From positions 1-11,155 of the forward strand of contig LT636277.1 in NCBI GenBank assembly GCA_900128565.1: a DNA stretch of 11,155 bases, in the 5' to 3' direction. The stretch is from Stramenopiles sp. TOSAG23-6. Its lineage: Eukaryota; Sar. Position 1 is the stretch's first letter. Every line of letters begins with the position of its first letter. The position numbers and the translations under genes are program-made. This document shows, in pieces, positions 1 to 8,350 of this stretch. Below the pieces are notes generated by a model that saw only the letters and a program-made list of their open reading frames with translations, had not been told where the DNA came from and ran no database searches.

Positions 1-77
1 AAAAAAAATTAAATTCGAAATTTGTTAGGTACAAAATTTCGTACGAAAAAAACAATTTGAAATTCATAATGAAAACG
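1..77 (-). mobile_element. Copy 1 of the short TA-flanked element family (cut by left edge)
   Basis: This copy is nearly identical to the one at 1444-1528: the same CGTTTTCATTATGAATTTC start in the minus sense, poly-T, CGTACGAAATTTTGTACC core and CTAACAAATTT. Only a few bases of its 3' end appear to be missing at the window edge. It lies about 33 bp behind the predicted NCA2 stop, in the same orientation as that gene. Its 5' dinucleotide is CA (plus 78-79) where coding copies have TA, so the start reads GCACGT rather than GTACGT. Confidence 0.85.
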
Positions 78-112
78 TGCGGTATTTGCTAACTTGGGAT
101 TTCCTTTATATA

Positions 113-2621
113 TCAAACCACCAAAGCATTCCACGCCAACACTTGAAAAAATAGAGAAGAATGTATTTTGGAAAAATATTTCAAAAAAAAAGACCTAAAA
201 TTTGTTAGGTACAAAATTTCGTACGAAAAAAAATTCGAATTTGAAAAAAATAAAACATACATCTGACCGTAGAAAAACTCGCCAGATAAATCGACCAAAT
301 AATCCAACAAGTGATACGATGACAAATGCTGGAAAAGTTGCCATAAGCTGTGCTGTAAAGTGATTTTCTCTTAATAATTCATCAATTGCAGACATTGCTG
401 TTAAAAGTTCTTTCTTGATGAATTGTACTTGAATGAGCGCCAGACGTACCATGTCTCCAGTTACTAGATTTTTCACTGGTTCCTTTACTTCTTCATCGTA
501 AACAGCACTAAGCGCAGACATATCCATTTTTGCGGTTGCTATTGCTATTTCAGCATCTGTTAAATTATGATGATCGCCTTTAGTATCAATTAGAAAATCT
601 CCTATCATTTTTTGTAATGATAATTTTGAATCTTCCATTGCTTCTACATCACTTATAACTATCATTTCATTAAATACAATATCAGCAAACATTTCACTTG
701 CAGGCTCAGTGACATGGAGATACCACCATCGTTTCACACTATTTATACTTCGTTTCATGGCTTGAAGAGCTTTTCCTCGATAAAAGGCAACAGAACATAT
801 GATCCCTATACCTAAAAGACCTACCATTGCAATCTCAGGTGTTTTACAGATCCAATATTTTGGAATACTTACCTTTTTATACACCAAAAAACTTTGTAAC
901 TCTCCAAATGCACTGTTTACATTCATTTCATCACTTGTAGGTAATATTTCTTCACAACGGTGCATTTCTTCTCCTTGTGCCATGGCTAAAGTCCTTCCAA
1001 TTTGTAGTTGCAAAGTACTGGAACGAATCACTTCTCGCCATCCTGAATCGTCACCTACCCCATTTTCTCTCGCCCAAGACCAAGCCCAGCTTCTATCAAT
1101 TTCATTATTTGCTCGAGTTTTACTGACACTAAACCATGGGGGAAGCTTTTTATCCCAGTAATTCACAGGAAACTTTGATATAGCAGCATCAACCAGAAGC
1201 AAACCATTCAATGCTACATCGACCAATTCTTTATGATGCACAAAATAATCTTCAGTTTCAAGATATAGATTGATCTCATATAGCTTGATCTTCTCCGCAG
1301 TAACACCGGCAACAAGAGGAATTGTATAATGTTCAAGCTGCTGAATTTGAAGTTGAATACTTCCTAAAACAGGAAGAATTTGTTCTTTCATATTTGATAA
1401 AAGTTGTAACTTCAACTGAAAAGAAGAGCGAAGATCACATGTATTGTAAAAAAAATTAAATTCAAAAATTTGTTAGGTACAAAATTTCGTACGAAAAAAA
1501 AATAAATTTGAAATTCATAATGAAAACGTACCTACCATATCTCGCATACTTCGAGATGTTTGACGTAAAAGAAGAGACAATTGTGAGAGAGAATAGAATG
1601 AATTTTCTTCTTCGTAGATGTTGTCGTGGTTGGAATTATGTTGTAAATTCTTCATTTTATCTGGGTAAGTCTCATAAAAATATAAAGAGAAGCCACGTAT
1701 TATCAACTCACTATCATTCAAAAGCAATAAACGACACCAATACTCTTGACATTCTTCAAATTCTCGTAAAATGATATATAAATGTTCTCTAATTATTTGT
1801 AGTTGTAACATTGTAGAACTTGTGAGTAAATCAAGCTCTGTAATTTTTTGGGATGGATCACGCCATTTTGTTGCTAAACCCGCATCGCCTCCAGAGAGTG
1901 CGACATCTGCGTCTGCTTTAACCAAATCAAATAGTTTTTCACTAAGATTACAGAGACTTTGACTTAATTCAGGTATACGTATTCTGGACGAGAGACCAGA
2001 AACTTTCTTGTATCTTTTCTGCGCTATTCTCTTTTTCTCTGAGGTCGGTAAAAAAGAGGCAGTAGAATTGGAATTTGATTGTCGGCGACTTAGAGATGGT
2101 GTTGCCCATCCATCTGGAAGTTTTCGTCCTTTTGGTGATACAGGTGATTTGCTTTGGTCTTTTGAATTGCTCTTCTTGTTCATAGATTTACGTTTATTTA
2201 ACAGTGGCGATGAAATGTCTTTTGTATTTGGAGACAAATTTGGGGACGCATTTGAAGCAGATATCATAGAATCACGCTTACTAGCAAGACGTTTTCGTTT
2301 TTGTTGAGCAATTTCTGCTGCATGAGTTTGAGAATAGTATTTATATAAAGCTGACATTGCCCACGCAGAAGCTAAAGTGACACCAGCGCGAAAAACCCAC
2401 TTTAAAGCTGCTGGGGGATCAGATAAATCAAATCCCAACCAATGAGCAACAGCATTAGGAGTTTCAAAATATGCCTTTCGCCAATATCGATTTTTATTAT
2501 TTGTTTGAGGTGGAATCGAAGTTTCGACACCGGGAGGTTTTCTAATAGACGTAATAGACTTTAGAGCCTTTTTCATGTCTGTGGCCAAGTCAGATGCGAA
2601 TTCCTTTGCCTTTGACGCCAT
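113..2621 (-). CDS. NCA2/DGS1-family mitochondrial membrane protein, three exons
   Basis: Exons in sense order are 2621-1529, 1441-258 and 163-113, giving about 775 aa. The C-terminal half carries the NCA2 domain: P-x-YW before a first membrane segment (about residues 566-586), W-x-x-HVTEP (about 604-611), an SLQKMIGDF block, then YDEEV-x-EP-x-KN and GDMVRLALIQVQFIKKEL (about 679-710) and a second membrane segment (about 730-748). The RLALIQVQ helix followed by hydrophobic TM2 is the family signature. An extra hydrophobic stretch lies near residues 76-94, and a Ser/Lys-rich linker near 105-200. Yeast NCA2 affects expression of mitochondrial ATP synthase subunits and plant DGS1 acts at the mitochondrial outer membrane; a mitochondrial location here is inferred. 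Two short elements interrupt the CDS. A GT-AG reading is also possible for both introns (1535-1416, and 260-142 with stop near 106). Family members usually extend further past TM2, so this C-terminus is short. Confidence 0.82.
166..257 (-). mobile_element. Copy 2 of the TA-flanked element, inside the NCA2-like gene
   Basis: The interior is 92 bp between TA at 258-259 and TA at 164-165. In gene sense it starts G-TA-TGTTTTATTTTTTTC, contains CGTACGAAATTTTGTACC then CTAAC, and ends TTTTTCCAAAA-TA, a slightly diverged form of the family end. Removal from TA to TA joins ...RSDV to HSSLFFQVLAWNALVV and a TGA stop. A GT-AG alternative (260-142) gives a different short C-terminus ending in TAA. Confidence 0.8.
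1444..1528 (-). mobile_element. Copy 3 of the TA-flanked element, inside the NCA2-like gene
   Basis: The interior is 85 bp between TA at 1529-1530 and TA at 1442-1443. In gene sense it starts G-TA-CGTTTTC and ends TTTTTTTTACAA-TA, with the shared CGTACGAAATTTTGTACC core and CTAAC. With one TA it measures 87 bp, but it contains an in-frame TGA, so it must be removed. TA-to-TA removal joins ...RDMVG through TCDLRSSFQ to LKLQLL with no stop. A GT-AG intron (1535-1416, ending CTTTTCAG) is also in phase. Confidence 0.85.
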
Positions 2622-2886
2622 GATCCTTGTATTATATGTTACTTGTCATTACTAGAAACAGTAGCCGCTTTCTCATAATAATGTTTAAATTGATTCTTCG
2701 GCAATGAAATTGAAGTAATACGTAAATAATAGCATATTTTTTTTTAGTAATGGGGTAATGGGATGTCAAAAAAAAATTTGATTTGATTTTTGAATGACGT
2801 CATTTCGATTTTGACTCGAGTCAAAATGGTTGTTGTGACAGACACGTTTGTTCGACGCACATAATATAGTCAAGGTCTATTTTCCG
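2622..2886. promoter_or_regulatory. Divergent intergenic region with two perfect palindromes
   Basis: This is the 265-bp spacer between the NCA2-like start (minus) and the repeat-protein start (plus). It holds a 12-bp palindrome AATGACGTCATT at 2793-2804, whose centre TGACGTCA is the classical CRE site of bZIP factors. A 20-bp perfect palindrome at 2808-2827 has the centre TGACTCGAGTCA, two TGACTC half-sites as bound by AP-1/GCN4-type bZIPs. They lie 60-95 bp before the ATG at 2887. The rest is AT-rich with poly-A/T runs. The regulatory role is inferred from the motifs. Confidence 0.5.
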
Positions 2887-4644
2887 ATGAGCAAAATGTC
2901 TAAAACTGTACCAAACACAACAAAAGATGAAGAAAATCTCTTTGACAAAGTCTTTAGTGGGCTTGGACCTGCCATCGTAATTACTAGCTATTTATGTCTT
3001 AACGACAGATTCTCTGGACGAGCTGTCTCGAATGACAAATACCGTCCTTGGATGGTCGGTGCTGATTGGGGTAAAGTAACGTCTTGGAAAGCATCAAAGG
3101 CTGGTAACTTGGAATTTATTCAATGGTTAAGAATTCAAAATCCACCTTGTCCATGGGATAGACGGACGTGTTATGAGGCAGCTGCAAATGGTCACTTGGA
3201 AGTATTACAATGGGTAAGAAGTCAAAATCCACCTTGTCCGTGGGATAAAGAGGCATGTAGTGCAGCAGCTTCTGCAGGTCACTTAAAAATATTGAAATGG
3301 GTAAGAAGTCAAAACCCACCTTGTCCATGGGATAGATGGACGTGTGTTTATGCAGCTAAAAATAGTCATTTGGAAGTATTGAAATGGGTAAGAAGTCAAA
3401 ATCCACCTTGTCCGTGGAATGAATGGACGTGTGATTATGCAGCTGAAAATGGTCATTTAGAAGTATTGAAATGGGTTAGAAGTCAAAATCCACCTTGCCC
3501 ATGGGATAAACGTACGTGTCGTGATGCAGCTCGAAAAGGTCACTTAGAAGTATTGAAATGGGTAAGAAGTCAAAATCCACCTTGTCCATGGGATAAAGAA
3601 ACGTGTTATTGTGCAGCTGCAAGTGGTCACTTAGAAGTATTGAAATATCTAAGAAGTCAAAATCCACCTTGTCCATGGGATGAAGAGACGTGTCAAAATG
3701 CAGCTTCCAATGGTCAATTGGAAGTATTGAAATGGTTGAGAAGTCAAAATCCACCTTGTCCATGGAATTGGAGTACATGTTCGTTTGCAGTGAAAGAACG
3801 TCACTTCAAAATATTGAAATGGGTCAGAAGTCAAAATCCACCTTGTCCATGGGATGAAAGTACATGTAGTTGGGCAGGTCGAACTGGTCAATTAGAAGTA
3901 TTACGATGGTTAAGAAGTCAAAATCCACCTTGTCCATGGGATGGAAAAACATGTGGTTGGGCAGCTAAAACTGGTCATTTAGAAGTATTGGAATGGTTAA
4001 GAAGTCAAAATCCACCTTGTCCATGGGATGAAGGAACGTGTTGGAGAGCAGCTAAAAATGGTCACTTGGAAGTATTAAAATGGTTAAGAAGTCAAAATCC
4101 ACCTTGTCCTTGGGATGATCAAACGTATGATGAGGCAGCTGGGGGAGGTCACTTGGAAATATTAAAATGGGTGAGAAGTCAAAATCCACCGTTCCAGTGC
4201 GAAGAATGGACGTGTCGTATGGCAGCTGGAAATGGTCAGTTAGAAGTATTGAAATGGTTAAGAAGTCAAAATCCATCTTGTCCTTGGGATAAAGAGACGT
4301 GTTCGGAAGCAGCTAGATATGGTCAATTAGAAGTATTGGAATGGTTAAGAAGTCAAAATCCACCTTGTCCTTGGGATGAAGGGACGTGTTTTGAAGCAGC
4401 TGACAATGGTCACGTAGAAGTAATAGAATGGGTAAGAAGTCAAAATCCACCTTGTCCATGGGATGAATTAACATGTTCTTATGCAGTTACTGACGGTCAC
4501 TTGGACGTATTGAAATGGATAAGAAGTCAAAACCCACCTTGTCCATGGAGTAATAATCCGTGTTATTGGGCAGCTCGGTTTGGTCACTTAGAAGTATTGA
4601 AATGGTTAAAAGAGGTAGAAGCCCCAGGTTATGAACTTAACTAG
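2887..4644 (+). CDS. PCPW-type ankyrin-like tandem-repeat protein
   Basis: The protein has 585 aa in one uninterrupted exon. I chose the ATG at 2887 because the frame is open upstream only to a TTG, which is unlikely as a eukaryotic start. Residues 1 to about 70 form a unique N-terminal region (LFDKVFSGLGPAIVITSYL, possibly F-box-like). After it come 17 tandem 29-residue units of the pattern GHLEVLKWLRSQNPPCPWD followed by x-x-TC-x-x-AA-x-x. GHLEVLKWLR is the ankyrin-like helix, and the NPPCPWD-TC segment is the variant found in large families in heterokont and haptophyte algae and giant viruses. Unit 13 has lost CPW (FQC) and unit 12 has Y for the final Cys. It ends GHLEVLKWLKEVEAPGYELN. A protein-binding role is likely; the partner is unknown. 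It is the only gene here without the short element. Confidence 0.88.
   Translation: MSKMSKTVPNTTKDEENLFDKVFSGLGPAIVITSYLCLNDRFSGRAVSNDKYRPWMVGADWGKVTSWKASKAGNLEFIQWLRIQNPPCPWDRRTCYEAAANGHLEVLQWVRSQNPPCPWDKEACSAAASAGHLKILKWVRSQNPPCPWDRWTCVYAAKNSHLEVLKWVRSQNPPCPWNEWTCDYAAENGHLEVLKWVRSQNPPCPWDKRTCRDAARKGHLEVLKWVRSQNPPCPWDKETCYCAAASGHLEVLKYLRSQNPPCPWDEETCQNAASNGQLEVLKWLRSQNPPCPWNWSTCSFAVKERHFKILKWVRSQNPPCPWDESTCSWAGRTGQLEVLRWLRSQNPPCPWDGKTCGWAAKTGHLEVLEWLRSQNPPCPWDEGTCWRAAKNGHLEVLKWLRSQNPPCPWDDQTYDEAAGGGHLEILKWVRSQNPPFQCEEWTCRMAAGNGQLEVLKWLRSQNPSCPWDKETCSEAARYGQLEVLEWLRSQNPPCPWDEGTCFEAADNGHVEVIEWVRSQNPPCPWDELTCSYAVTDGHLDVLKWIRSQNPPCPWSNNPCYWAARFGHLEVLKWLKEVEAPGYELN
3097..4611 (+). repeat. 17 tandem units of 87 bp in coding sequence
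   Basis: The block agaagtcaaaatccacctt recurs every 87 bp from about 3130 to 4522, seventeen times, with almost no length variation. The NPPCPW segment is close to identical at DNA level between units, including silent positions, while the DExTC positions vary. This suggests recent expansion or gene conversion with diversification at a few surface positions. Confidence 0.95.
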
Positions 4645-5117
4645 TAAAAATTATGGAGTGTAAAAATAGAGTGAAATATATATTTATTTGTAGTACATCA
4701 TCGTATGTATTGTTTGAAGATGAGTTTTTGATATCATTGGATATATAATCATTAAAGAATTTCGTAATTAAATTTTTAATGTACATGTGTTTGGTAGATT
4801 ATTTTACTATAATATCATACACAAACTACACCTATGAAAAAATTAGATAATTATATTTTATAATAATTCCGGAATTATCATTCTTAGACCCAGAGTTTGT
4901 GGGTGTCAAAAATGAGTTATTCGTGGTTACCGGGTAATAATGAATTCAAATTTTCAAATTTTCAAACTCGAATCTCTTTTTCGCGCTCGACCTCGAGAGG
5001 GAAGAAAAAGAATTCAAACAAAGGTAAATATCGTGTGACACTCTCCTTCAGAAAGTGTACTAGTTTTTCTTTTTCATTGCCCAACTGTAGACTTGGATAG
5101 TGGTATATTTATCTGCA
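4645..5117. other. AT-rich intergenic region and probable 5' leader of the CFAP20-domain gene
   Basis: This stretch is about 470 bp. The first half is strongly AT-rich with no coding signal. From 4912 a 62-codon open frame (start MSYSWLPGNNEF, rich in Ser, Lys and Phe, stop at 5098-5100) runs almost to the next gene, but its composition is poor and I recognise nothing in it. A small direct repeat of ttttcaaa lies around 4951-4968. It most likely serves as terminator, promoter and 5' leader. Confidence 0.4.
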
Positions 5118-8008
5118 ATGTTTAGCTGGACTCATCAAGGTGGTGACTCTGTCCCAGTATTTACTCCAAAGGGGAAAAACCCAACCGAAAATTGGGACCT
5201 GTCTGGTAATGTTGTTAAAGTGTATGACCGAGTCGCTCGTGGGTATACATACGAGTGTAGCGGTGGCCCTTCCACATCAATGCGTCTACCCGCAGATTTG
5301 CGTTCGTCTCTTGGTTTGACGCAGTCCTTTTTAACTTTACAAATACTCGTTCCATCGACTACCCCATTTTCAATGGACATTGAAGTACAAGCAGAAGCTA
5401 CACAGGAGACTCAAGCAAAACTTCAAAGTCCAGAAAAAATGGTATCTACAATCAAGCGCCGCCCAGTTCATTTGAAATTCTCAACTGCATTCAAAGATTC
5501 TAATTTTAATGGACTCCACGCTCAAATACCTCTTTCAAAGATACCTCGTAATAGATGGCTAAACTTGTGTTTAGATCTGCCTGACTTAGTTTCAAGTTGT
5601 TTTTTACACAGTCCCAATTTTATCTCTTGTGCAGCAATTACAATTGGTGCAACATGTCGACTTCGACGAATATTTACTATGCGAGATCCTCCTAGTGTTG
5701 CACATCAAACCTTGTGGTTATCTGACAAAGAAAATATGCAGTCTTTGGATGAAAGAAACCCTAACCCTAACTCTACACAAGATTTTTCTGAAACATATAC
5801 AAATATTGGATATATTCCAAGGCGTTATCAATTTTCACCCGATGCGAATTCGTCTACTATTATTATGAATTCAAAGGTATTACAAAAGTCTTTCACGTCA
5901 AAAGATACAAAATTAAAAAAAAGAAACCAAAAGAGTCCAAAAAATCCTACCCCTACAAACCCTAACCCTACAAACCCTAACCCTTCGCAAAAATCCAATG
6001 GAACAAAATTAAAAGGTGTAACTATATCTGCACTTCGTGGACTTGAAGCTGCTCGGAAGCGGCGAGATTCCCTCTCAAAAAAAAAACGAAACTCTGCTGG
6101 GCTTGGCACAAAATTTCCAGGTTTTGGTTCAGTGCCCATTCGGAAACCGAGACGAAACCCTAACCCTAAAGCAAAAAGGAGTTTACATAAAAAATTTTCA
6201 AATGTAAAAAAAAAGACTGTTCCTACAAATTCTACAAATCGTACAAGAAAACTCAAAACATCAGCAATTGAAAAAAATGAAAAAAATGAAAAAAATGAAA
6301 ATTTGAAGTTTGAAGGACGAAAAAAAAAATTGAAAGAAATGAATGAAAATTTGAAGTTTGATACAAAATTTAGTACAAAATTTGGTACTCTGTCGCCTCA
6401 CGTAGAATGGAGGAATAGAATGCCAACAAAAGAGTCAAACGATTTTGAATTTTCTACAGCTGACAATTCTTCAGAAAAGTCACAAATTCGAAATTCAATA
6501 GAATTTAAGACAAATCCTCAAGATTCAATTTCGAATTTATCTCTTAGTACTCCAAATATGACTACTACTCAATCTACTCCTACTGCAAGACCACCTTTAA
6601 CAATATCATCAAATAAATTTGGTGTGTTTGAAATTGGTAGTCCTGAATATTCAGAAATGTTGATGAAACAGGGTTATAAACCTATTATAACTCCAGTGTT
6701 GGGTTCTTCCCTCTGTATGTTTTCATTTTTTTTTTTTTACCATTTGTTTTTCGTACGAAATTTCGTACCTAACGTTTTTTTTCAATTTTTTTTTTTCACA
6801 ATACATATTCAAAATATACGAAATCACCCAAGAAGGGTACAAATGATAAAAAACTACATCATTCTCCATTATTAACTTTAGACGATTTAACAAATCCAAA
6901 TTTCATTGACCAAAATGAAAATATGGATAATGGTAATGTTGATGAAGGAAAGCCAAAGTTAAGCCCTAAATATAATTATTCAAAAAATTCAAGTTATTAC
7001 GAAAAAAGGATGAAAGTTCTAGAAGAAAAAAAAAGAGAATTACTTGATTTAGAAAAAAAATTAGAAATGCAAAAAACGAAAATAGGTGATAATTTGATGA
7101 ATGTAGATATAAAATCAGATTTCCATAATGATAAAAACAAATCAAATAAACACAATAAAATAAATGAAACAAATGAAAGTATTTCAGAACAAGACATTTT
7201 ACATGATGTTTTTGCCAACATAAGTATTAAAAATAGCAAATATGATATTAGAAATTACATGAACAAAAATATAAAGTCAGAAAAATATGAAAAAAGTGGA
7301 AAAAGTGGAAAAGATGAAGATACAAAAATGTCCCGAAACCTAATCAGAAAAGAACCCTCGAAAGAAAATCATAACCCTAATAACACTAATAATCTTAATA
7401 GTACTCAAAATCTAATCCAACCTATGAAAAAAATACAAGAGCAAACTGTACATCAAAAAGTCCATGAGGATGACATAAAGCAAAAACCACAGAAAACTTT
7501 TGTACATTCCTCAAGTGAAACAAAGGTAGAAACGAAAGGATCAAACATCGTTAAGGAACAAAACTGCTTTCATCAAAAGCCTTCGACTCATCGAACATTT
7601 GAAGAAAAACTTAGAGAATTACATGAGAGAACTTGTACAAGACTTGCAAATACATCTAGATTACAAACTATGCATCCAAACACTATAAGAATTCAACATC
7701 GGTTACTGCAAAATAAGGAACTGAGTAGTACTGGCAGTGACTCTCAGCACATTCAAAATTCATTACGATTTGGTACAAATTTAATTTCGAATTTGTCAAG
7801 TCCTGCCCCTTTGCCTAATAGTGTAGCTCTTATTAAACATTCTAACCCTAACCCTAATCTCATTCCTAACTATAATAAAAGACATATTCTTGGAAAAGAC
7901 AATCAAATGACCACAAATAGAACAGAACTGGCTGAGTTGATGTTTGATCCATTACTTAATTGTTATTTTAATCCTGTTACAAATCAATTTTTCAAATTAA
8001 AAAAATAA
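5118..8008 (+). CDS. CFAP20DC: CFAP20-domain (DUF667) protein, CFAP20DC-like
   Basis: Exons 5118-6717 and 6804-8008 give about 934 aa. Residues 1-192 form a complete CFAP20/DUF667 domain: MFSWTHQGG start, VFTPKGKNP-x-x-NW, MRLP, LGLTQSFLTLQILVP, the STIKRR strand, HAQIPLSKIPRNRWLNLCLDL, and the closing CRLRRIFTMRDPP. GKNP-x-x-W, the IPL...RW-x-NLC-x-DL block and LRxIFT point to the CFAP20DC branch rather than the short CFAP20 itself, which binds the axonemal doublet microtubule seam. This implies a flagellum or basal body. The long remainder is low-complexity and basic (NPNP runs, NEK repeats, coiled-coil-like EKKRELLDLEKKLEMQ). It ends in a compact motif MFDPLLNCYFNPVTNQFFKL. The ATG at 5118 fits the family start exactly. 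A GT-AG model (intron 6715-6881) is also in phase and gives about 907 aa. Confidence 0.85.
5757..7862 (+). repeat. Scattered telomere-like CCCTAA runs encoding Asn-Pro
   Basis: AACCCT repeats occur at about 5758-5776, 5957-5991, 6153-6168, 7372-7380 and 7841-7858, all in the same frame and giving NPNP. They match the CCCTAA telomere unit of many eukaryotes. The same protein mostly uses AAT for Asn elsewhere. Confidence 0.6.
6718..6801 (+). mobile_element. Copy 4 of the TA-flanked element, inside the CFAP20DC-like gene
   Basis: The interior is 84 bp between TA at 6716-6717 and TA at 6802-6803. It starts G-TA-TGTTTTC, carries the perfect 16-bp palindrome GTACGAAATTTCGTAC (6753-6768) then CTAAC, and ends TTTTTTCACAA-TA. 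With one TA it is 86 bp, so it breaks the frame. TA-to-TA removal gives ...LGSSLCT joined to YSKYTKSPKKGTNDKK, an open path into the downstream coding sequence. The next AGs (near 6832 and 6835) are out of phase with the GTATGT start; the first in-phase AG is at 6880-6881. Confidence 0.88.
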
Positions 8009-8350
8009 AATTCGAAATTGAGAATTTTCTTTTGCAAAAGCCATTTTATTTATAGGTTCTAGTGAATTTACACACTGGAAAAATATATAACCTCTGTTGG
8101 TTCATGATGTAGTACTTTCAGTTCATTTGCATTGCATTCAATCACGAAATATCCGTAATCATAATTATTCAATTCTTTTTTCTCGGAGGTTTTTTTTCTT
8201 GTCGAGGAGGTATCTGCCAGACTGCGACGTCGACGTGGTATGTATACGTAATACAAGAATTCAAAACACAATTCAAAACTGTGGTTACACGCGTCGTGCG
8301 AGTTTGGAATACTCCAACTCTAAAAATATTATCTAAAGAACTCTGGGAAA
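8009..8350. other. Intergenic region before the racemase gene
   Basis: This stretch is about 340 bp without a convincing gene. It contains a 12-bp palindrome cttttgcaaaag at about 8030-8041 shortly after the upstream stop, poly-T and purine runs, and a more GC-rich patch with gcgacgtcgacg near 8222. I see no copy of the short element. Confidence 0.4.

Noticed and set aside
830-873. AAGGTAAGTATTCC on the minus strand, a strong-looking splice donor inside NCA2 exon 2
   Set aside because: The frame continues through it and encodes P-x-YW and the start of the first membrane segment, which fit the family, so it is probably coding.
2848-2886. Upstream extension of the repeat protein to a TTG
   Set aside because: A TTG start is not expected in a eukaryote, and the ATG at 2887 follows directly.
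3116-4276. Several antisense open frames across the repeat gene
   Set aside because: They repeat with the 87-bp unit and are mirror images of the PCPW coding sequence.
3097-4611. CRISPR-like regular spacing
   Set aside because: The 87-bp units are contiguous coding repeats in a eukaryotic gene with no separate spacers.
4912-5100. Small ORF starting MSYSWLPGNNEF as an extra gene or N-terminus of the next gene
   Set aside because: The CFAP20 domain starts naturally at the ATG at 5118, there is a stop between, and the composition is not gene-like.
5828-6256. Long antisense open frame opposite the CFAP20DC-like linker
   Set aside because: It is a Phe/Gly/Val-rich mirror of the Lys/Asn/Pro-rich coding strand, with no recognisable features.
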